64,000 nucleotides of DNA from Anoplolepis gracilipes. Taxonomy: Eukaryota; Arthropoda; Insecta; Hymenoptera; Formicidae. The DNA lies in assembly GCF_047496725.1 (NCBI RefSeq), contig NC_132976.1, positions 9,222,001 to 9,286,000 on the forward strand, in the 5' to 3' direction. The notes under the pieces are model-generated. The model did not search any database. It worked only from the letters and a program-made list of their open reading frames with translations, and was not told the origin of the DNA. A program made the position numbers and the translations under genes. Of this stretch, positions 41,131 to 54,809 are shown in pieces (the stretch's first letter is position 1; every line of letters begins with the position of its first letter).

Positions 41131-41540
41131 GAAAAAAAAGAATATTCTTATTTTGACAATATCTTTAGTTTCAAAATCTAAATCTTGAAATGAGATTATA
41201 TTGCGTTAAACAAAGAAAATTTGCTTGGATAAAGACATTTTATATAGTTTAAGCAAAAAAAATATATTCTTGTTGTTCAAGAATAATTTTCTTGAATGGA
41301 GAGGAAAAATGGATGGAAAATAACACATGTTCAAATCGAAGATTATAATTCTCTTAAAGTTAAAATAATTATTTTATTCTTGAAATGGACAATCGTAGTA
41401 TTGAAATAAGAGTATAATATTGTTAAAATTTAAGATTTTTAAATTCTTCCAAGAAGATTATAAATTATTGCGTATACGTGAAACAATGAACGCGTTCATA
41501 TGAGTGTATAAGTATTGATTTGACACTTACTTTTTTTCTG
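41131..41540 (+). repeat. Dispersed repeat, copy 2 (about 410 bp)
   Basis: This is the second copy of the family seen at 6846-7247, in direct orientation about 34 kb away. Shared landmarks are aatatctttagtttcaaaat, gagattatattgcgttaaac and a gaatggagaggaaaaa segment. It carries an extra stretch before the shared end (around 41480-41515). It is non-coding, probably a non-autonomous element or other interspersed repeat of unknown class. Confidence 0.85.
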
Positions 41541-41797
41541 TTTACAACATACGATTTGCATTAGGTTAAAAATTGTTAGTCGCAAAACTAACTGTCAACT
41601 GTTAAAACTGGCAACTTATCTAACATAATATTATAGATTGTCAACGGACGGTTAAGTACTAAGCATATGAAAATAAAGAAAATAATTTTTCGGTAAAATT
41701 ATCAATAAAAATTACGAAGGTCCAGTTCTAGAAAATTGTTTTTTCTAAAATAATACTCAAGTCAGCTGTAACTTCTCGGTGACACTCTGACATATAC

Positions 41798-41820
41798 ATA
41801 TATATATATATATATATATA
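41798..41820. repeat. (TA)n microsatellite
   Basis: TA repeat just left of the CpG-rich block. Confidence 0.92.
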
Positions 41821-41919
41821 CAATTGTCGATTACATTATTATAGAATATTATATTATATTTACCATGATTGTCGCAATAATAAAAATGACGGTAACAAAT
41901 CGGCGAGAAAAGTTACAAC

Positions 41920-42870
41920 TCATCGCGACGTTATATCGCTTATTTCACGATGCATCAGCTCGCTCCGCGGATGCATTATCTCGGCGAGCGCGTGCCGGAA
42001 GCACGTTGTTGCGCGTCTCCAAATTTATGCGCCCTCCTGTCGGTTCAATTTTTCAATCCGTAGTGGCGCGCATCTTATCGCACATTCGCCGCAAAATCCA
42101 CCGACTTACCTACCCTCCCGCGTACAATCGCGGAGAGGAACGTTCCTCGCATCGCGACGGTTATTTATCGCGCGACATTTACTCGACTCTCTCTCGCCCG
42201 TTTATAAACTCCCCGCAAGACGACGAGGCGTACAACGATAATGGGTTTCGATGCCGTCGGCGTAGCGAGCCGCGTACATATATATATTTTCCGCCAATAG
42301 TGGTGGCGATGGTGGTGGTCTTGTCACGCGAAATAAGGGTACTTACACCACATTTCTTCCTCTCTCGAAATAGCTACTATTCGATCGCACTCACGTATGC
42401 GGTCTAACCCGGCGGTTGTATATATATGTATATCGGTGCTTCTACAGTTTCACGTACTCTGGGTGTACACGTGAGGAGAAACCGTGATCTATGCGTATAC
42501 TCATTGTCAATGTACACGCGTACACGTATTGCCACGTGCGTTAGTAGTAGTGTATTAGTAGAGAGAGAACGCGGTGCTTTACTCTATCCACCCACCTACC
42601 TACTTAAACGGCTAGTTCTCGAGATTTGTTGCTTGACATTGAGAAAGTGGCGTTCGTGTACTGATATAACGGTGTATAAAACTGTCTGCCAATGCGCGGA
42701 GTCGACAGCTCTCGCGGCAACAATCGCCCACCGGAAAATACGCGGTGTATAACCTACGCCTTCGCCGGGACCCGGGACTCGATCACGCCCGAGTCACGTA
42801 CTCGCGTTAATCCCAACTACACGGTGGGCTTTCGTCTGGAACGACCCAAGATTTTATCCGATCTCTCGAG
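41920..42870. other. CpG-rich intronic block with unusually long open frames
   Basis: Compared with its AT-rich flanks this stretch is visibly rich in C, G and CG dinucleotides. A plus-strand frame is open from 41865 to 42407 (180 codons, arginine- and serine-rich), followed by further open frames to 42874. I see no known domain, no clear splice partners and no start context that decides the matter. The long frames may be a by-product of fewer TAA/TAG/TGA triplets in CG-rich DNA. An intronic promoter, enhancer or unannotated exon is possible. Confidence 0.3.
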
Positions 42871-43758
42871 CTGACGTTATAAAAGTAGTAGGATCTTACG
42901 CAAATACCTCTAAATGCTCGTCCGCGCTGGAGAAGATGCTCTTATACGGATTTACACCAAGTTTATTTTTTTTTCCTCGGCAAAAGTTTGACGAAACTGC
43001 GAAAAGGAAAGAACTAAAGATACTCGAAAAGTATTCCGCCTGGCACGTGATGATCGTTTCGCGTTCACACTTCTGCCATACTTCTCTCGTACAGCTACGT
43101 ACACTAAATCAAGCGAATAATACGTATAGATTCATATTCATTGAGAGGAAAGTGTCTGGTATTTGCAACTATAATCGCATAGTAAATTAATTATAATTGC
43201 TATTCTCATTTTTAGAGTTATTATTGCTAGAATGTTAATAAAAATAACCATATACGTATAGTTCTGTCAAACTTCTGTCAGGGTTGCTCCTTTTTTCAAT
43301 TATGCTCGTTATCATCATATTTATAGTATATTTCTTACCATGTATAAATTACAATTATGACACGTACAATCATACATATGGTTGCATAAACATATAAAAA
43401 AGTTATGATAACAATAATATAACTAACTATAATTCACATTGTTAAAATAACTAATAAAATATTAATGCTTCCAAAAATGACTATAAATTATAGTTAAATT
43501 ATGATAAATGCAATTGCCACTTATTTCTCTCAGTGTGAGATTAATACAAGTAAAAGGAGAAGAGCATGTTATGTATCCCTGTATAAAGTGTCTGTATAAG
43601 ATATCTTTATATAAGGGGCCAAAACGCTCGATGGGAACAGCTGTTTATAGCAGTGGCTGTTATGTGTCAAAACACGTATATATATATACCGTTCTGGAAC
43701 CGGTTCTCTTCCCGTCAGTTTCATCTTGAAAATGAGTTTTGTCGCTTGCGAAAGTCGA

Positions 43759-43791
43759 ATGTAAAATTCGCGACCTTCGCGAATTTTACAT
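43759..43791. other. Perfect hairpin, 15-bp stem, 3-nt loop
   Basis: The arm atgtaaaattcgcga (43759-43773) is followed by cct and its exact reverse complement (43777-43791). The next bases outward do not pair. Its form is the same as that of the 8520-8554 hairpin, but the sequence is unrelated. Function is unknown. Confidence 0.8.
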
Positions 43792-45186
43792 CCGCAGAAA
43801 TCGAATATCCAGCTTTACTCGCAACGAATCGTAAATCGTCGACGGGAGTTTACGGTCGTTTCTACATCGTCGATTAAGCCGAGTACTCGTATCGTGTGTT
43901 CGCTGATGAAAGCTTGGCTTGAGGAACCTCGTCGTTCGTCTTACATTCCGCGAGCACGCTCGAAATTGGTCCCGCTAATGTTATCGCACGTTAGCGACAA
44001 GAATAAAATTTTAACGCCGGTCTACCTTGATGTAACACTGCTGCGGCGCAGAACTGAAGTTGGTAGTTTCTCTTTGCGCTGTTTCGTCGCCCTTTAGCGT
44101 TTTTTCTTTCTTTTTATCTTCTCTTTAGCATAGAATGTATGTTATATGCAATTACGAATAAAAATGCGGATAACTGCATTTGTTACGAAAAATGGATTTG
44201 TGCTAATTATAATAATTTTGCTCGCAATTATTTAATTTTATTCTTGCGTAATGCTTGAAATGTAGGGCAAATTAAAAAATCTTTTTAAAATGACCAACAC
44301 ATTATATCTAAAAATATATTATATAAACTACGATTGTGAATAATACAAAGTTAACAAAAAGAAATTTGAAATGTGTATGTAATAGTTTTCGTTAAAATTC
44401 TTTCGAGATTACATATCAATAATGCCTTTTGTTTTCTCTTTATATCATAAATTCGAAATAAAAAAAAAAAAAGAAAATAATTATTATATAACTTTGCGTG
44501 TAATTAAATTTAGATAACTAATTTATACAAAACGGACATGATTGATTCTCATCGTACGTGACATGTTTTTAGCCGAACTCGGCGATACTCGCCGATCAAT
44601 TCTCATGCATCCGGGTTAATTAATTAATGCATTTCCCCGTAACAAACCTCGCCAATTGTGGAAGCAGCGATAAACACCGGTAGTATCGACTACACGCCGA
44701 ACCGATTTACCGCAAGCCATCGCTTTGTTTATGAATATTTCAGCAAAGCACACCGTCCGACACCGCAAATGTGTGTGTCCATCTCATACTACGGCCAATT
44801 GAATATCGTATCGTGAGATCGACAAACACAAGATTCGCGGCAAGAATTGCATTGCTCTTTCAAACCAAAAAAAAAAAAGAAAATGTATTTGTTACTGATG
44901 AATTTTCTCATTGTTTCTCAAAATATTAAAAAATATTCGCAAACACATAATATTATAAACACGTTCTTTTCATTAAAATATATTTTTTATACGCTTTTAG
45001 AAAATTGTTTTCTTTCTCAAATCAAATTGTAGTTTAAAAATATTATTCTCAGTTTTATTTTTATTAATGAGAAATGATTCTCCAATCTTCAACGAATATG
45101 ATGTAAATTCTGCACTACAGCTATACCCTTTTACAGTAAAAGGATTCGTTTAAAAAAAATTGTGATAGACCTTTATTTTAAGAGGA

Positions 45187-45199
45187 CCCCCCCCCCCCC
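45187..45199. repeat. Poly-C run
   Basis: 13 consecutive C. Confidence 0.92.
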
Positions 45200-45574
45200 G
45201 TAATGTTACATAAAACATGTCGAGAGCGTGCTTGCGCTCACACATGTATCGCGAGCACGCATACGTAAATATGTACGACGCCTTTTCTATACCGGTAGCG
45301 GTACGCGGCGTCGAGATTTTTTCTCGGCGAATTTACTCCGAAATGAAGAGATAGCGAAATTACGATACGGCAACACGCGTAAAAGCGGCCGTGCACGGTT
45401 TTTCCTTTACACGCGACAATTACCGCTGGATGCATGAAAAAGAAAAGAGAAAAGAAAACGAGTGGGAGTGAGAGAAATTTTAGCAAGGATAAAAGCACGG
45501 AGGCGCACAATGGAGAACGCCCAGAAACGTTTGTGCTTTACGAGCCGCGCGCGAATTTACGCGAATACATACGT

Positions 45575-45640
45575 ATAATATATATACATACATACATACA
45601 TACATATATACATACATATATATATATATATATTTGTATA
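45575..45640. repeat. (TACA)n/(TA)n compound microsatellite
   Basis: TACA units flanked by TA runs. Confidence 0.92.
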
Positions 45641-47749
45641 TATTTGTAAGCGGCGCGTTTATTACACACAGTTCCGACGGGGTCTCTTTGGCGCAAAGTT
45701 GGTATTTACTCGTTACGAGCGCCGGTTTTTAGGTCAACATCTTTTGTCGGTGCAGCTACCCGCGGAAACACTGGGCAACCCTTTTCTGCGTTCATCTCGA
45801 GTTTGATGTCCTCAAGATCGCTTCGATCGCTCGTGTATATTAATAACGCCGCGTATTAATAACGACGAAGGTTTATTAAAGAATTATCATCGTGTTTTGA
45901 GGGACAAATTTACTTTTTGTCTCGCAATTCGCGACATTTCTGACAATAATATAATTATATATGCTTCTCGCGTGCGTTTCATCAAAATATTCCAAGTAAA
46001 TGCAAGCAAAATTACTTATAATCCGCGATGTATACAAGAAAGACATGACTTTTGCCATATCTTATGCCATTAACACACCACTATTGCGATAACTGGAGTA
46101 TTTTGTTTGTCTTGCGTCTTATCACTCAAACGCATGTGCGCGCGGGTGGTTTTAGCTCCCTCTTACATGACATTAGACGATTAAGCTCGCTCTCTCAGAA
46201 GTTATATTACCGAGTCTCGTGACGTCACACCATTAGACCTCTCTGCCTACAATTCCACGCGAGATACAATTTAATAGGAAAAGTTGCGGGTTTGCCCGAA
46301 ACGCGATCGTCCCGACGTCTCTTCATATCGCGCAAGTGTAGTCTCGCGTGACGCAGTTCCTCCGTCCAGTAAAATCAAGTTTACTTACCGCAATCATGTT
46401 TATCGTGTCTCTGCCGCAAACAAAAAGAGGAATGTAATTCTTGCTGCTTAATTCACCGCGCGATACGAACACACTCGTCCCTGGGAGTACTCTAGGCGCA
46501 TGTCATTTCGCGCTCTTTTACGATCCGTTCACAAGCCTTCTCTTGTACCCGACTATCGTAAAAAGGTCTTCAAATGACACGATGTTGAAAATCGTTTCAA
46601 TTAACGGCAATCTTACGACGGCACTAATAAGATTTTCATCTGATAATTTCGAACCGGATTCCCTTTATTTTCATCTCGAGCTGGACTGATAATTTTAATA
46701 TAGCCATATTACATTTGTAATCGCGTGATCACACTCGATCAACGACGCGATAGCAATCTTCGTTTTCACGAGCATCGTCGTGAAAAAGAAAAGAAAATAA
46801 AGAAATGAATAAGCAGGGATCAAGAAAGATCAATTTTGACGTAAACTGAAATTTTAGTCCTGAAAGTAACGTCATTTCCACGTCGAGAAGTGACAGCAAA
46901 GTTTTTGCGTTATTTTATCATACGTCTTTTACACGAATATATCTTTTTACAGCACCAATAACGTGCACCGTGTGAGAATGTGTGGGCGATCTGGACTAAA
47001 TGAGTATTCTGTATATCGCTGAGTATATGTCACATAAATTCAACAGATAATAAAACCATGATATAATGTTATGACGCGTTGCTTCTGTAGTGTTTTTTCC
47101 GAGTTTATAAATAAGAAAAGTGACATTTGGAGATATCATAATTATTCGTATTTTATTTAATGTCTATAAATATTTTTATTTAACTCTTATAAGAATAATT
47201 ATTATTGCAAATTACAATTAAAAGCTCGCCTGATTCCTCTATATTATTTTTGTTACATTTTAAAATAACATCCAAATATTAAAAGTACGTCTAAAAATGT
47301 GTACATTTATAAAATGTAACAATTATTCCGTAGGTATGTATTATTATTACACATACACTCTAATATTTATAAGCAATAAACGCAGCTTACATGTGTATTT
47401 TAGGAATGTGTATAATTTACGTTTTTGTTATGAAATGGCTGCAATTATCTTGCTCGCAAATTATCGTTTGCAAAAGATAACGTAAAAAAAAACGTATATA
47501 GATGAAAATTATTACAAACTTCGGTGAGCTAAAAATATCAGCATTTAGATAAGAGAGTATCTGAAAACGGAAAACGCGCGCACACAAGTACACTAACTTT
47601 TTCATATCATCCAGATAAAACCGCGAAGTAAAGAAGGAAATACGACCGCTCGTAGCATCGTCGAGCTTTTACACACATTTCCCCGCATCCTGGCGATTTG
47701 CATTAGGACCGTTTAACGCCTAAGTAAAAGTTGGCACATTTTCCTGCCC

Positions 47750-47763
47750 GGGGGGGGGGGGGG
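47750..47763. repeat. Poly-G run
   Basis: 14 consecutive G after ttcctgccc. Confidence 0.92.
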
Positions 47764-48223
47764 TAATCCACTTCACTGAATTTACAGACGCGCGAGAAGG
47801 CAAAGCTCGTTCGCAAGCGACGAGCCAGGAAGTATCGCACAGAGCGCAACGTAAATATTACACAATGACCCTCGTGACGTAATATATATTACTAATTTAT
47901 TATGCGAGCGTGTTGTTCGCGGAGAGTTTGCTTTCGAGAGTCGACGACACTTATAAATCCATGCGCTCGCGTTGGTTAATTGTTACCGATATTACCTCGC
48001 CACTCGGTAAATACGTGTACATGTATTATACATACACACTCTTATATACGTGTGGCTCGCCGAGATAGCGCTGCCACGTCGATATTTTACCAGGTATAAC
48101 TGCACCCCGACTATACATAATTCCGTTTTTAATCCGTAAAAAAGGCGCAAATTTTGCTTCCTATACAAAAGTCGCGAGTGTAAAAAATACGTCTACGTTC
48201 TTCATCTTCAGAGACTTAACTAC

Positions 48224-48447
48224 CCTCAAACTGAACACGTGGGTCTTTCGTATCCGTGCCATTTTTAATCTATTATTTTAAAAAAATATTAATAAAATCT
48301 CGAGGTTGGAAACTTATTCAAAAAGAAGTTTATGTCAAAAGGTACTTACAATAACTGAAATGACAATTTAAACAGTTCATTCACAGTGCAAAGTGCTACC
48401 CACGCGTTCAAGATTACGGTGCCAAAAAAACCGTGTTCAGTTTGAGG
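48224..48447. mobile_element. Small inverted-repeat element, 224 bp (MITE-like)
   Basis: A perfect 16-bp inverted repeat, cctcaaactgaacacg, occurs at 48224-48239 and in reverse complement at 48432-48447. The interior is AT-rich and non-coding. TTAA occurs in the sequence just outside both ends, which would fit a piggyBac-like target site, but it does not abut the repeats exactly. Superfamily is therefore undecided. Confidence 0.6.
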
Positions 48448-49650
48448 ATTAAATTAAATTCGTAAGACTGAACTTTTGACAGATATCGTGGCAAATATAC
48501 AAAATCCATTGACAACGAATAACAAATGCAGACGCGTTGGATGGAAGATTTTCTATTTTGTAGTATAATGTATTGTCAGAAATGTAATTTCGTATTCGTG
48601 TGCGGAAAGCAACTTCATATGCATTCATGATATTGTAAAAAATTCAAAATGCGCGTTATATACGAGTGAATCTTCTGACCTATGTCAATCTAAATTCCAA
48701 CCTTGCAACCGAAATGAAAATTCCTTTGATGGGATATATTTTCTAGATGACAAAACAAAATGACATTGTTTTATTAGTAGTAATTAAATATTCTCATAAA
48801 AAATAAAAAACATTGACGCGCACATATTAAAGCAAGTAAAGAAAAAAGTACTTGATCTTTTAATGAAAAGCGAACAAACAGTCCCACTATTCATTTCAAC
48901 TTTGTCATATAATAGTAATAATGTGTGTTATAAGAGTGTAATATCTTTTGAGCGCGATACAATGAAATGAATTAAAAATAGTCTTAATATTTAAAGTATC
49001 GAAGTAACTCGACTTTTCTCTCGGCATTTATTATTCTGTTCGACTAATATTACGAAAATCCGTGTAAGTATAGTAATAGAAATTTTAAAGCACTCTTGTT
49101 TGTCTTGTGTGTAAGGCCGAAAGTGTAAAAAATATTAATCATGCAGAAGAGGACAATTTCGCTCTTTAATCATCATATTTTAACATAACGAGCGAAATTT
49201 AAGCATGCGCTTTGCGAACAAGTGGATTATACAATATCGAATATTTGAAGCAGTCTTATAGTATTGATTTTCGCAGTTTGATAAAAGCACTATTTTTGCT
49301 GAAAATTTTAATTCTTTTTACTCATATTTTTAATTCTAAAAATGTATAAAACGTACTCTTAAAAGCATTAAATACAAATTTTAACAAAAAACATTTATAT
49401 TTTAAGTTAGAAAAGTTATTGCTTCCCCTTCTCTTCCATTTTACAGATATAAAAAAATTATTGCTTGTACAGAAATTGTTTCAGAAATTGCAAGACTCGC
49501 ATATTTTAGCACATGATAATTTATTCAATAGTCTTATCAAGAAGCTAAAGATAAAATTCAGGAAATGAGGGTCGTCCATTATTTATTTAGATTGCGCATA
49601 TAGTTTTCGACTTGTGAAAAATGTTAAAATTTTTATTCAAGTGATTCGCT

Positions 49651-49673
49651 AGAGAGAGAGAGAGAGAGAGAGA
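49651..49673. repeat. (AG)n microsatellite
   Basis: About 11 AG units. Confidence 0.93.
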
Positions 49674-51589
49674 ATTCGTTCAGACGCGAATTTGTCGATG
49701 CAATAAATGTCGTCTACCAATCGTCGTATTTGTCACGATTACCGTACGAAAAGATGTGAAACAGATCGCGACATTTACCGCAATGTTGACTCTCACGAAT
49801 TTACATGCCTAGTGCACCGAGCGAAAACCAATAATGATCGCGGTTAGCGACTTGAAGATAGGGCTCTCCGCCGCCATTCAACCCCCCCGAAGAAGGCAAT
49901 AACGTCATTATGAGGAGGCGGGCGAGAGAGGAAATGGTCCGTAAATGTTCAGATACCTCCGTCGTTCGCGTTACTGTCGTTTCCCTCTCTTTTTCCCCAT
50001 GTTTTCTTTTCTCCTATTTCTCAGCGATAGCATCATGGAAGCTACCTTGTCGCGTTTCAATGGACCTTCCCCGCGTTCTTTCATAGTATAATGATTACTT
50101 CCCCCCTCCGGATTCTCACCACTTGTCAACCGAGCGAACTCGTGGTGTTCAGAAAATTGTTCGGCCAGAGAAGGGGGACAATACCATTTCGGCTTTTATC
50201 GACTAAGGAGAGGGGCTACAAAGACATCATCTCGAAAAGGAGGCATATTTCTTCAATGTATCGGTGTAATCCTCCACCCCATCAAGTTACGAATTCAAAA
50301 CCAAATGAAATGGTACTGTCCGGGACGAAGAAGGGAAACTCAATAGAGAAACATAACCGAGTTAAAAAAGCGGTAAAGAGAAGGTGTTTCCTTAGCAATA
50401 TGTAACCTGACGAAATTTACAAACATGAATAAAATTATTCTGCCGAACTGTTTCACAGTTGAGGACTTGAAGGTCAAATCTCATCATTTTTCATAGAAAT
50501 TCAACATATCACATAAATCGCAAAGACACTCTTTCGATGACACCTTTTTTGCAATGGAATAACTTTCTTCATTTGATGCAGCGAAATGCATCACGAGTGT
50601 CCTCGTATCTGTCGTACACTGCATTATAATAAACCGTCATTTGCATTTAAACATCACATGATACACAATTTTTTATAGCAAATCCCTTTAATCTCTGTCC
50701 TCGTTTGAAAGTTTCAATTTGAATTAACGCAATTTATATTTATATGTGTCATGTCGCGCGTAAAAGTTATATTAACAATCGACTTTTGTAATCTAAAATT
50801 TTTAAAAGAATATTCCTCTCCGACAGAGTTATTATTAATAGTATTGCTGTAAATACAATGATAAAATATTGATAATGGAGATTATGTTGACGTCATATTA
50901 AAAATTAAGTAATATGTCGCTCAAAATAATCCTTTTTTCCTTCTTTTATTGTAAAAATTCGTAATTGTTTAAGATAAGATATGAAATTTTCATGCGCGAT
51001 TAATATTGTTTCAGGACACTACGATTAAAATAAATGACGTTCCCATTTTGAAATGCATATTAGAAATGTAGAAAGCGATATTTAATAAACATTGATTAAT
51101 AAATATTGATTCATAGAAACGGATATTGCGGTGAACTAATGTCGAGCAATATTATAAAAATAAATACGATTATTTTGCACGTATAAATAAATTCCGATAG
51201 AAACGAAATGCACATGCATGTACATACGCGATTCGATAATCGAGAATTTTTCTACTTTTGAGAAATAAGAGAAATAGTAAAAAAAAAAGACAAATAATAG
51301 TTAAATAATAAATTGATTCATGTAAGTTCATTTAGATTTGTTATAGTATTGAAACACAAGGATCTAATTAAAAATAATTCATTTCTTAATCGATTTAATT
51401 ACATTGAATTTAACTGATAGATTTCTCCAATCCTTTTTACAATATTTCAATAATCAATTAAATGCTGCAACAGACTTAATAATAATATTATTAACTAATC
51501 AAGCAATATTTCATATCGCATTCGTAATGAAAACTATGAAATCACGTCAAATACAAAGTCTATGTTAACACCGAACGGATATTGTCAAC

Positions 51590-51590
<1 letters not shown>

Positions 51591-51668
<78 letters not shown>

Positions 51669-51688
51669 TCTCTCTCTCTTTCTCTCTC
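51591..51688. repeat. Long (TC)n microsatellite
   Basis: About 98 bp of TC with few interruptions, the longest simple repeat in the window. Confidence 0.96.
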
Positions 51689-52076
51689 AATGCGTACAAA
51701 ATGACATTCGCACATAGCACTTGGGTGATCGTTCCTAGGGAAAATATTCCATAATAATCTTGTTCACATGTGGAATGTCAAACGATCCACTAGACATATT
51801 TACAACTGTATAATGGATGTATCCGACGTATGCGTATGCAATTCAAATAACCTACTTTTGCGTCATGATAATTATGGAATACATATTAAATGGCATGCCT
51901 CCATGTTCGCGGGGATCGCATTTAATTTCTCGTATGCATTCCGCACACAAAGCAGTCAACATATTACGGTAATTTGTTAACTGCCGACAGAGCCAAATTT
52001 CCAGTAAAACACTACACGCCAAATGAAAATGAATGAATTATATTCGCAAACAATTCGCGGGAAATAGAATTAGCCT

Positions 52077-52096
52077 TCTCTCTCTCTCTCTCTCTC

Positions 52097-52145
<49 letters not shown>
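52077..52145. repeat. (TC)n microsatellite
   Basis: TC repeat with one CA interruption, about 390 bp right of the longer one. Confidence 0.95.
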
Positions 52146-52149
<4 letters not shown>

Positions 52150-53844
52150 CCTTTCTCTTTTTTCTCTCTAACGCCTACGACGAAAATATCACGTTCTAAA
52201 ATTCACTGGAAAGCATTAGAGGAATGTACGCAAAGTTCTGTCAAACTCTATCACTATAAACGCGTTATCGGCAAAACTGTCGCCGCGTTCGCCTCCATTC
52301 CCGGTGCAAAATTTCTTCTAAGCACCGCAAGCATCCGAAAACTTCTTCGCGCGCGTGGCAGCGAGGAGAAAAGGTGTCAGGTCGGGAATTAAGATGCGCC
52401 CGGGATGTTCGCGCTCGGTGTACGCTGACGTGGAAGCTCTCGATACATGCGAGAATATTTTTATACGTTGCCGCTGCTGCTGCTGCTGTTACCATCATAG
52501 TGGTGGGGATACAACGTAAATACGCGAAGGGGGCTAAACTAATTTGTACCCTACCAACTCGCCACGTTCGAGCAACGATGTTCCATGAATACTGAACACC
52601 CTAACTCCTAACGTCCGCCAGCAACCGTGCATATGCATCGGCTTAAGTCGAGCAGGTGTACGAGAGTGCGTGTAGGTGTCTTACGTATGTACGTGTGTGC
52701 AAATAGCTCTTTTCCAGATAATTTAGATGCGATTACGGATGGAAATTGATTAAAAATTTTCGGAGAATATCAACTCCTCCAATTCAAACAACATCACGCT
52801 TCTGCGGTCGGGTTCTTCTTTTAAATTTCGTAACATTTTACTTTTAAAATCTGCAAGTCTTAATATAATAAAAGTGTTGCATCATATAAATCCATGTTCT
52901 TATGTAGATTTTATTGATTTCTTAATATTCTTTACCTCGTAAGCAACACGCGATGTTTATGTGTGCAAAAGTAATTTCGCTCTACAATGATGATAACGCA
53001 GTAATAGCCTTGTGTAGTTCAAAACACGAGTGACAAGAGCAAAATGTTGTAAATATACAAAAAAGCTACATTACGTGTTTAAGTTCACATTTCAAGTTCA
53101 AACGAAAAAAAAAATTTTCTCATTTATAAACTCACGAATGACTGCGCTTTACAATTGAAATAAAAATCTGCCAACATCGGTTCTCGACTTTATCATACAC
53201 ACGACTTACTTTAATGTGACATGATATTATAAGTATACTTACTTTATTGATATAATATTATAAATGTGGTACTTTGAAAAATTCACAAAAGGACCGTAAA
53301 TATTTTGTAAGACAACGTGTACGACATGGACATTGGAAATTCCGATATACTCCGTATATACAAACGCAATTCATGATGGATCGATTTGTATTCAAAGTGA
53401 CGTCAATGTATTTCCATCGAAATCACGTAATCGACCTTTACGCCCGCAATGCTTTATCATGTGATATATCGAATCAGAAAAGTCACTTCACGATTTGCCA
53501 CGTAACTATGTTTGGATAACGTACAGCATCGTCGAATCGCATGTCTGCGCGAAAGGTCTAAGAAGGGAGCCGGCTGGTGTATCAAAGCGAATCGATTGCG
53601 CACACTCTCTATCCTTCTTTCTCTCTCTATCCGAGAATATATTTTTCGTGCCTACGTGTATGGGGGTTATTCGCCTAAATGCGCACGTCGTCGATGCGCG
53701 AAGAAATCGATCACCATCAATCGTTGTTGTGACAATCGGCGTCCGTCACTGCAAAACTGTTAACCCGACGACAGTTTGGTGACCCAGTCTGATTGACGTC
53801 AGTTTTTGAAATTCCGCAGCCCGCTTGATTCGCCGACTGCATAC

Positions 53845-53863
53845 AACATACATACATACATAC
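53845..53863. repeat. (ACAT)n microsatellite
   Basis: Four to five CATA units, followed by a T-rich run at about 53878-53899. Confidence 0.9.
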
Positions 53864-54809
53864 AACGAATGATAACATTTTTTTTCTTCTTTTTTTTTTG
53901 TTTTACGTCGGTTGGTTTGGTGCACCGCGTTGTAACGAGTTACACAATTGCATCAACTGTGATTCTTTGGCCGTCTTTCTATGCATAACTGTACAAGACG
54001 AGCCGAGCAACAAAGTTATTCTGTCCCGCATTCCGTTTGTTGTTTGTGATACGTGCGCTTTTTCTTCTTTTCTATCATGAAAATAACTTTAATGAAGTAT
54101 TTCGATCTTAATTTAATTATGATGGCTATGTCACGGCTTGATGTAATAATTTCAACTACAAAATAGTCAAAAAATTTCTAAATATAGAAAAATTACAAAC
54201 ACTTTGCAATGAGAAATGGAGAGAGCTGAGAATTTAATTCGTTATGATTTACATCATGAACATTATTGTTGCCATTACTATATTAATATAGATTACATTG
54301 CCCATTTTGTACGGTCAAACGGATTACGAGAAGAGGATTTGAAGCTATTATGACAAAGGACACAAACGGAAAAAATTCCGATGGAGATAACGAGTAATAT
54401 TGCAAGCGACTATGTTTAATATGTATAATTATGTAATATTATAATTATATTAAATTATAAAATATTCAATTTTGTTATCACATAAAAATAGTTTGTATAT
54501 TAGATACGCGACATGTATAATATAATAGTAGCAAAGCTTTAGAGATGTTTGAAATTTAATGTAAAATAGTTACATCCGTAAAATTGTTCTTTAATATCCT
54601 TTAATATGTAATTATTAAATATTAATTAAATATCTGAATTGTAGAAAAAAACATAATTATTCATAATCTGTCTTTTACATCATTACATGTAAATAATACA
54701 CCGCGCGAAGGAATCATATAAATTTTAATCTAAAAATCATCGATCAATGAATGAGTGCTAAGGTAACATGATATAAATTGAGATTTTGTAGAATATATCC
54801 GCATAACAG

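Noticed and set aside
45187..45199. Poly-C run and the poly-G run at 47750 as possible G-quadruplex elements
   Set aside because: Each is a single homopolymer without separate G tracts. Simple slippage explains them.
50091..50405. A 104-codon plus-strand open frame
   Set aside because: No known domain, no splice partner and no codon-like pattern evident. The length is within what such a window yields by chance.
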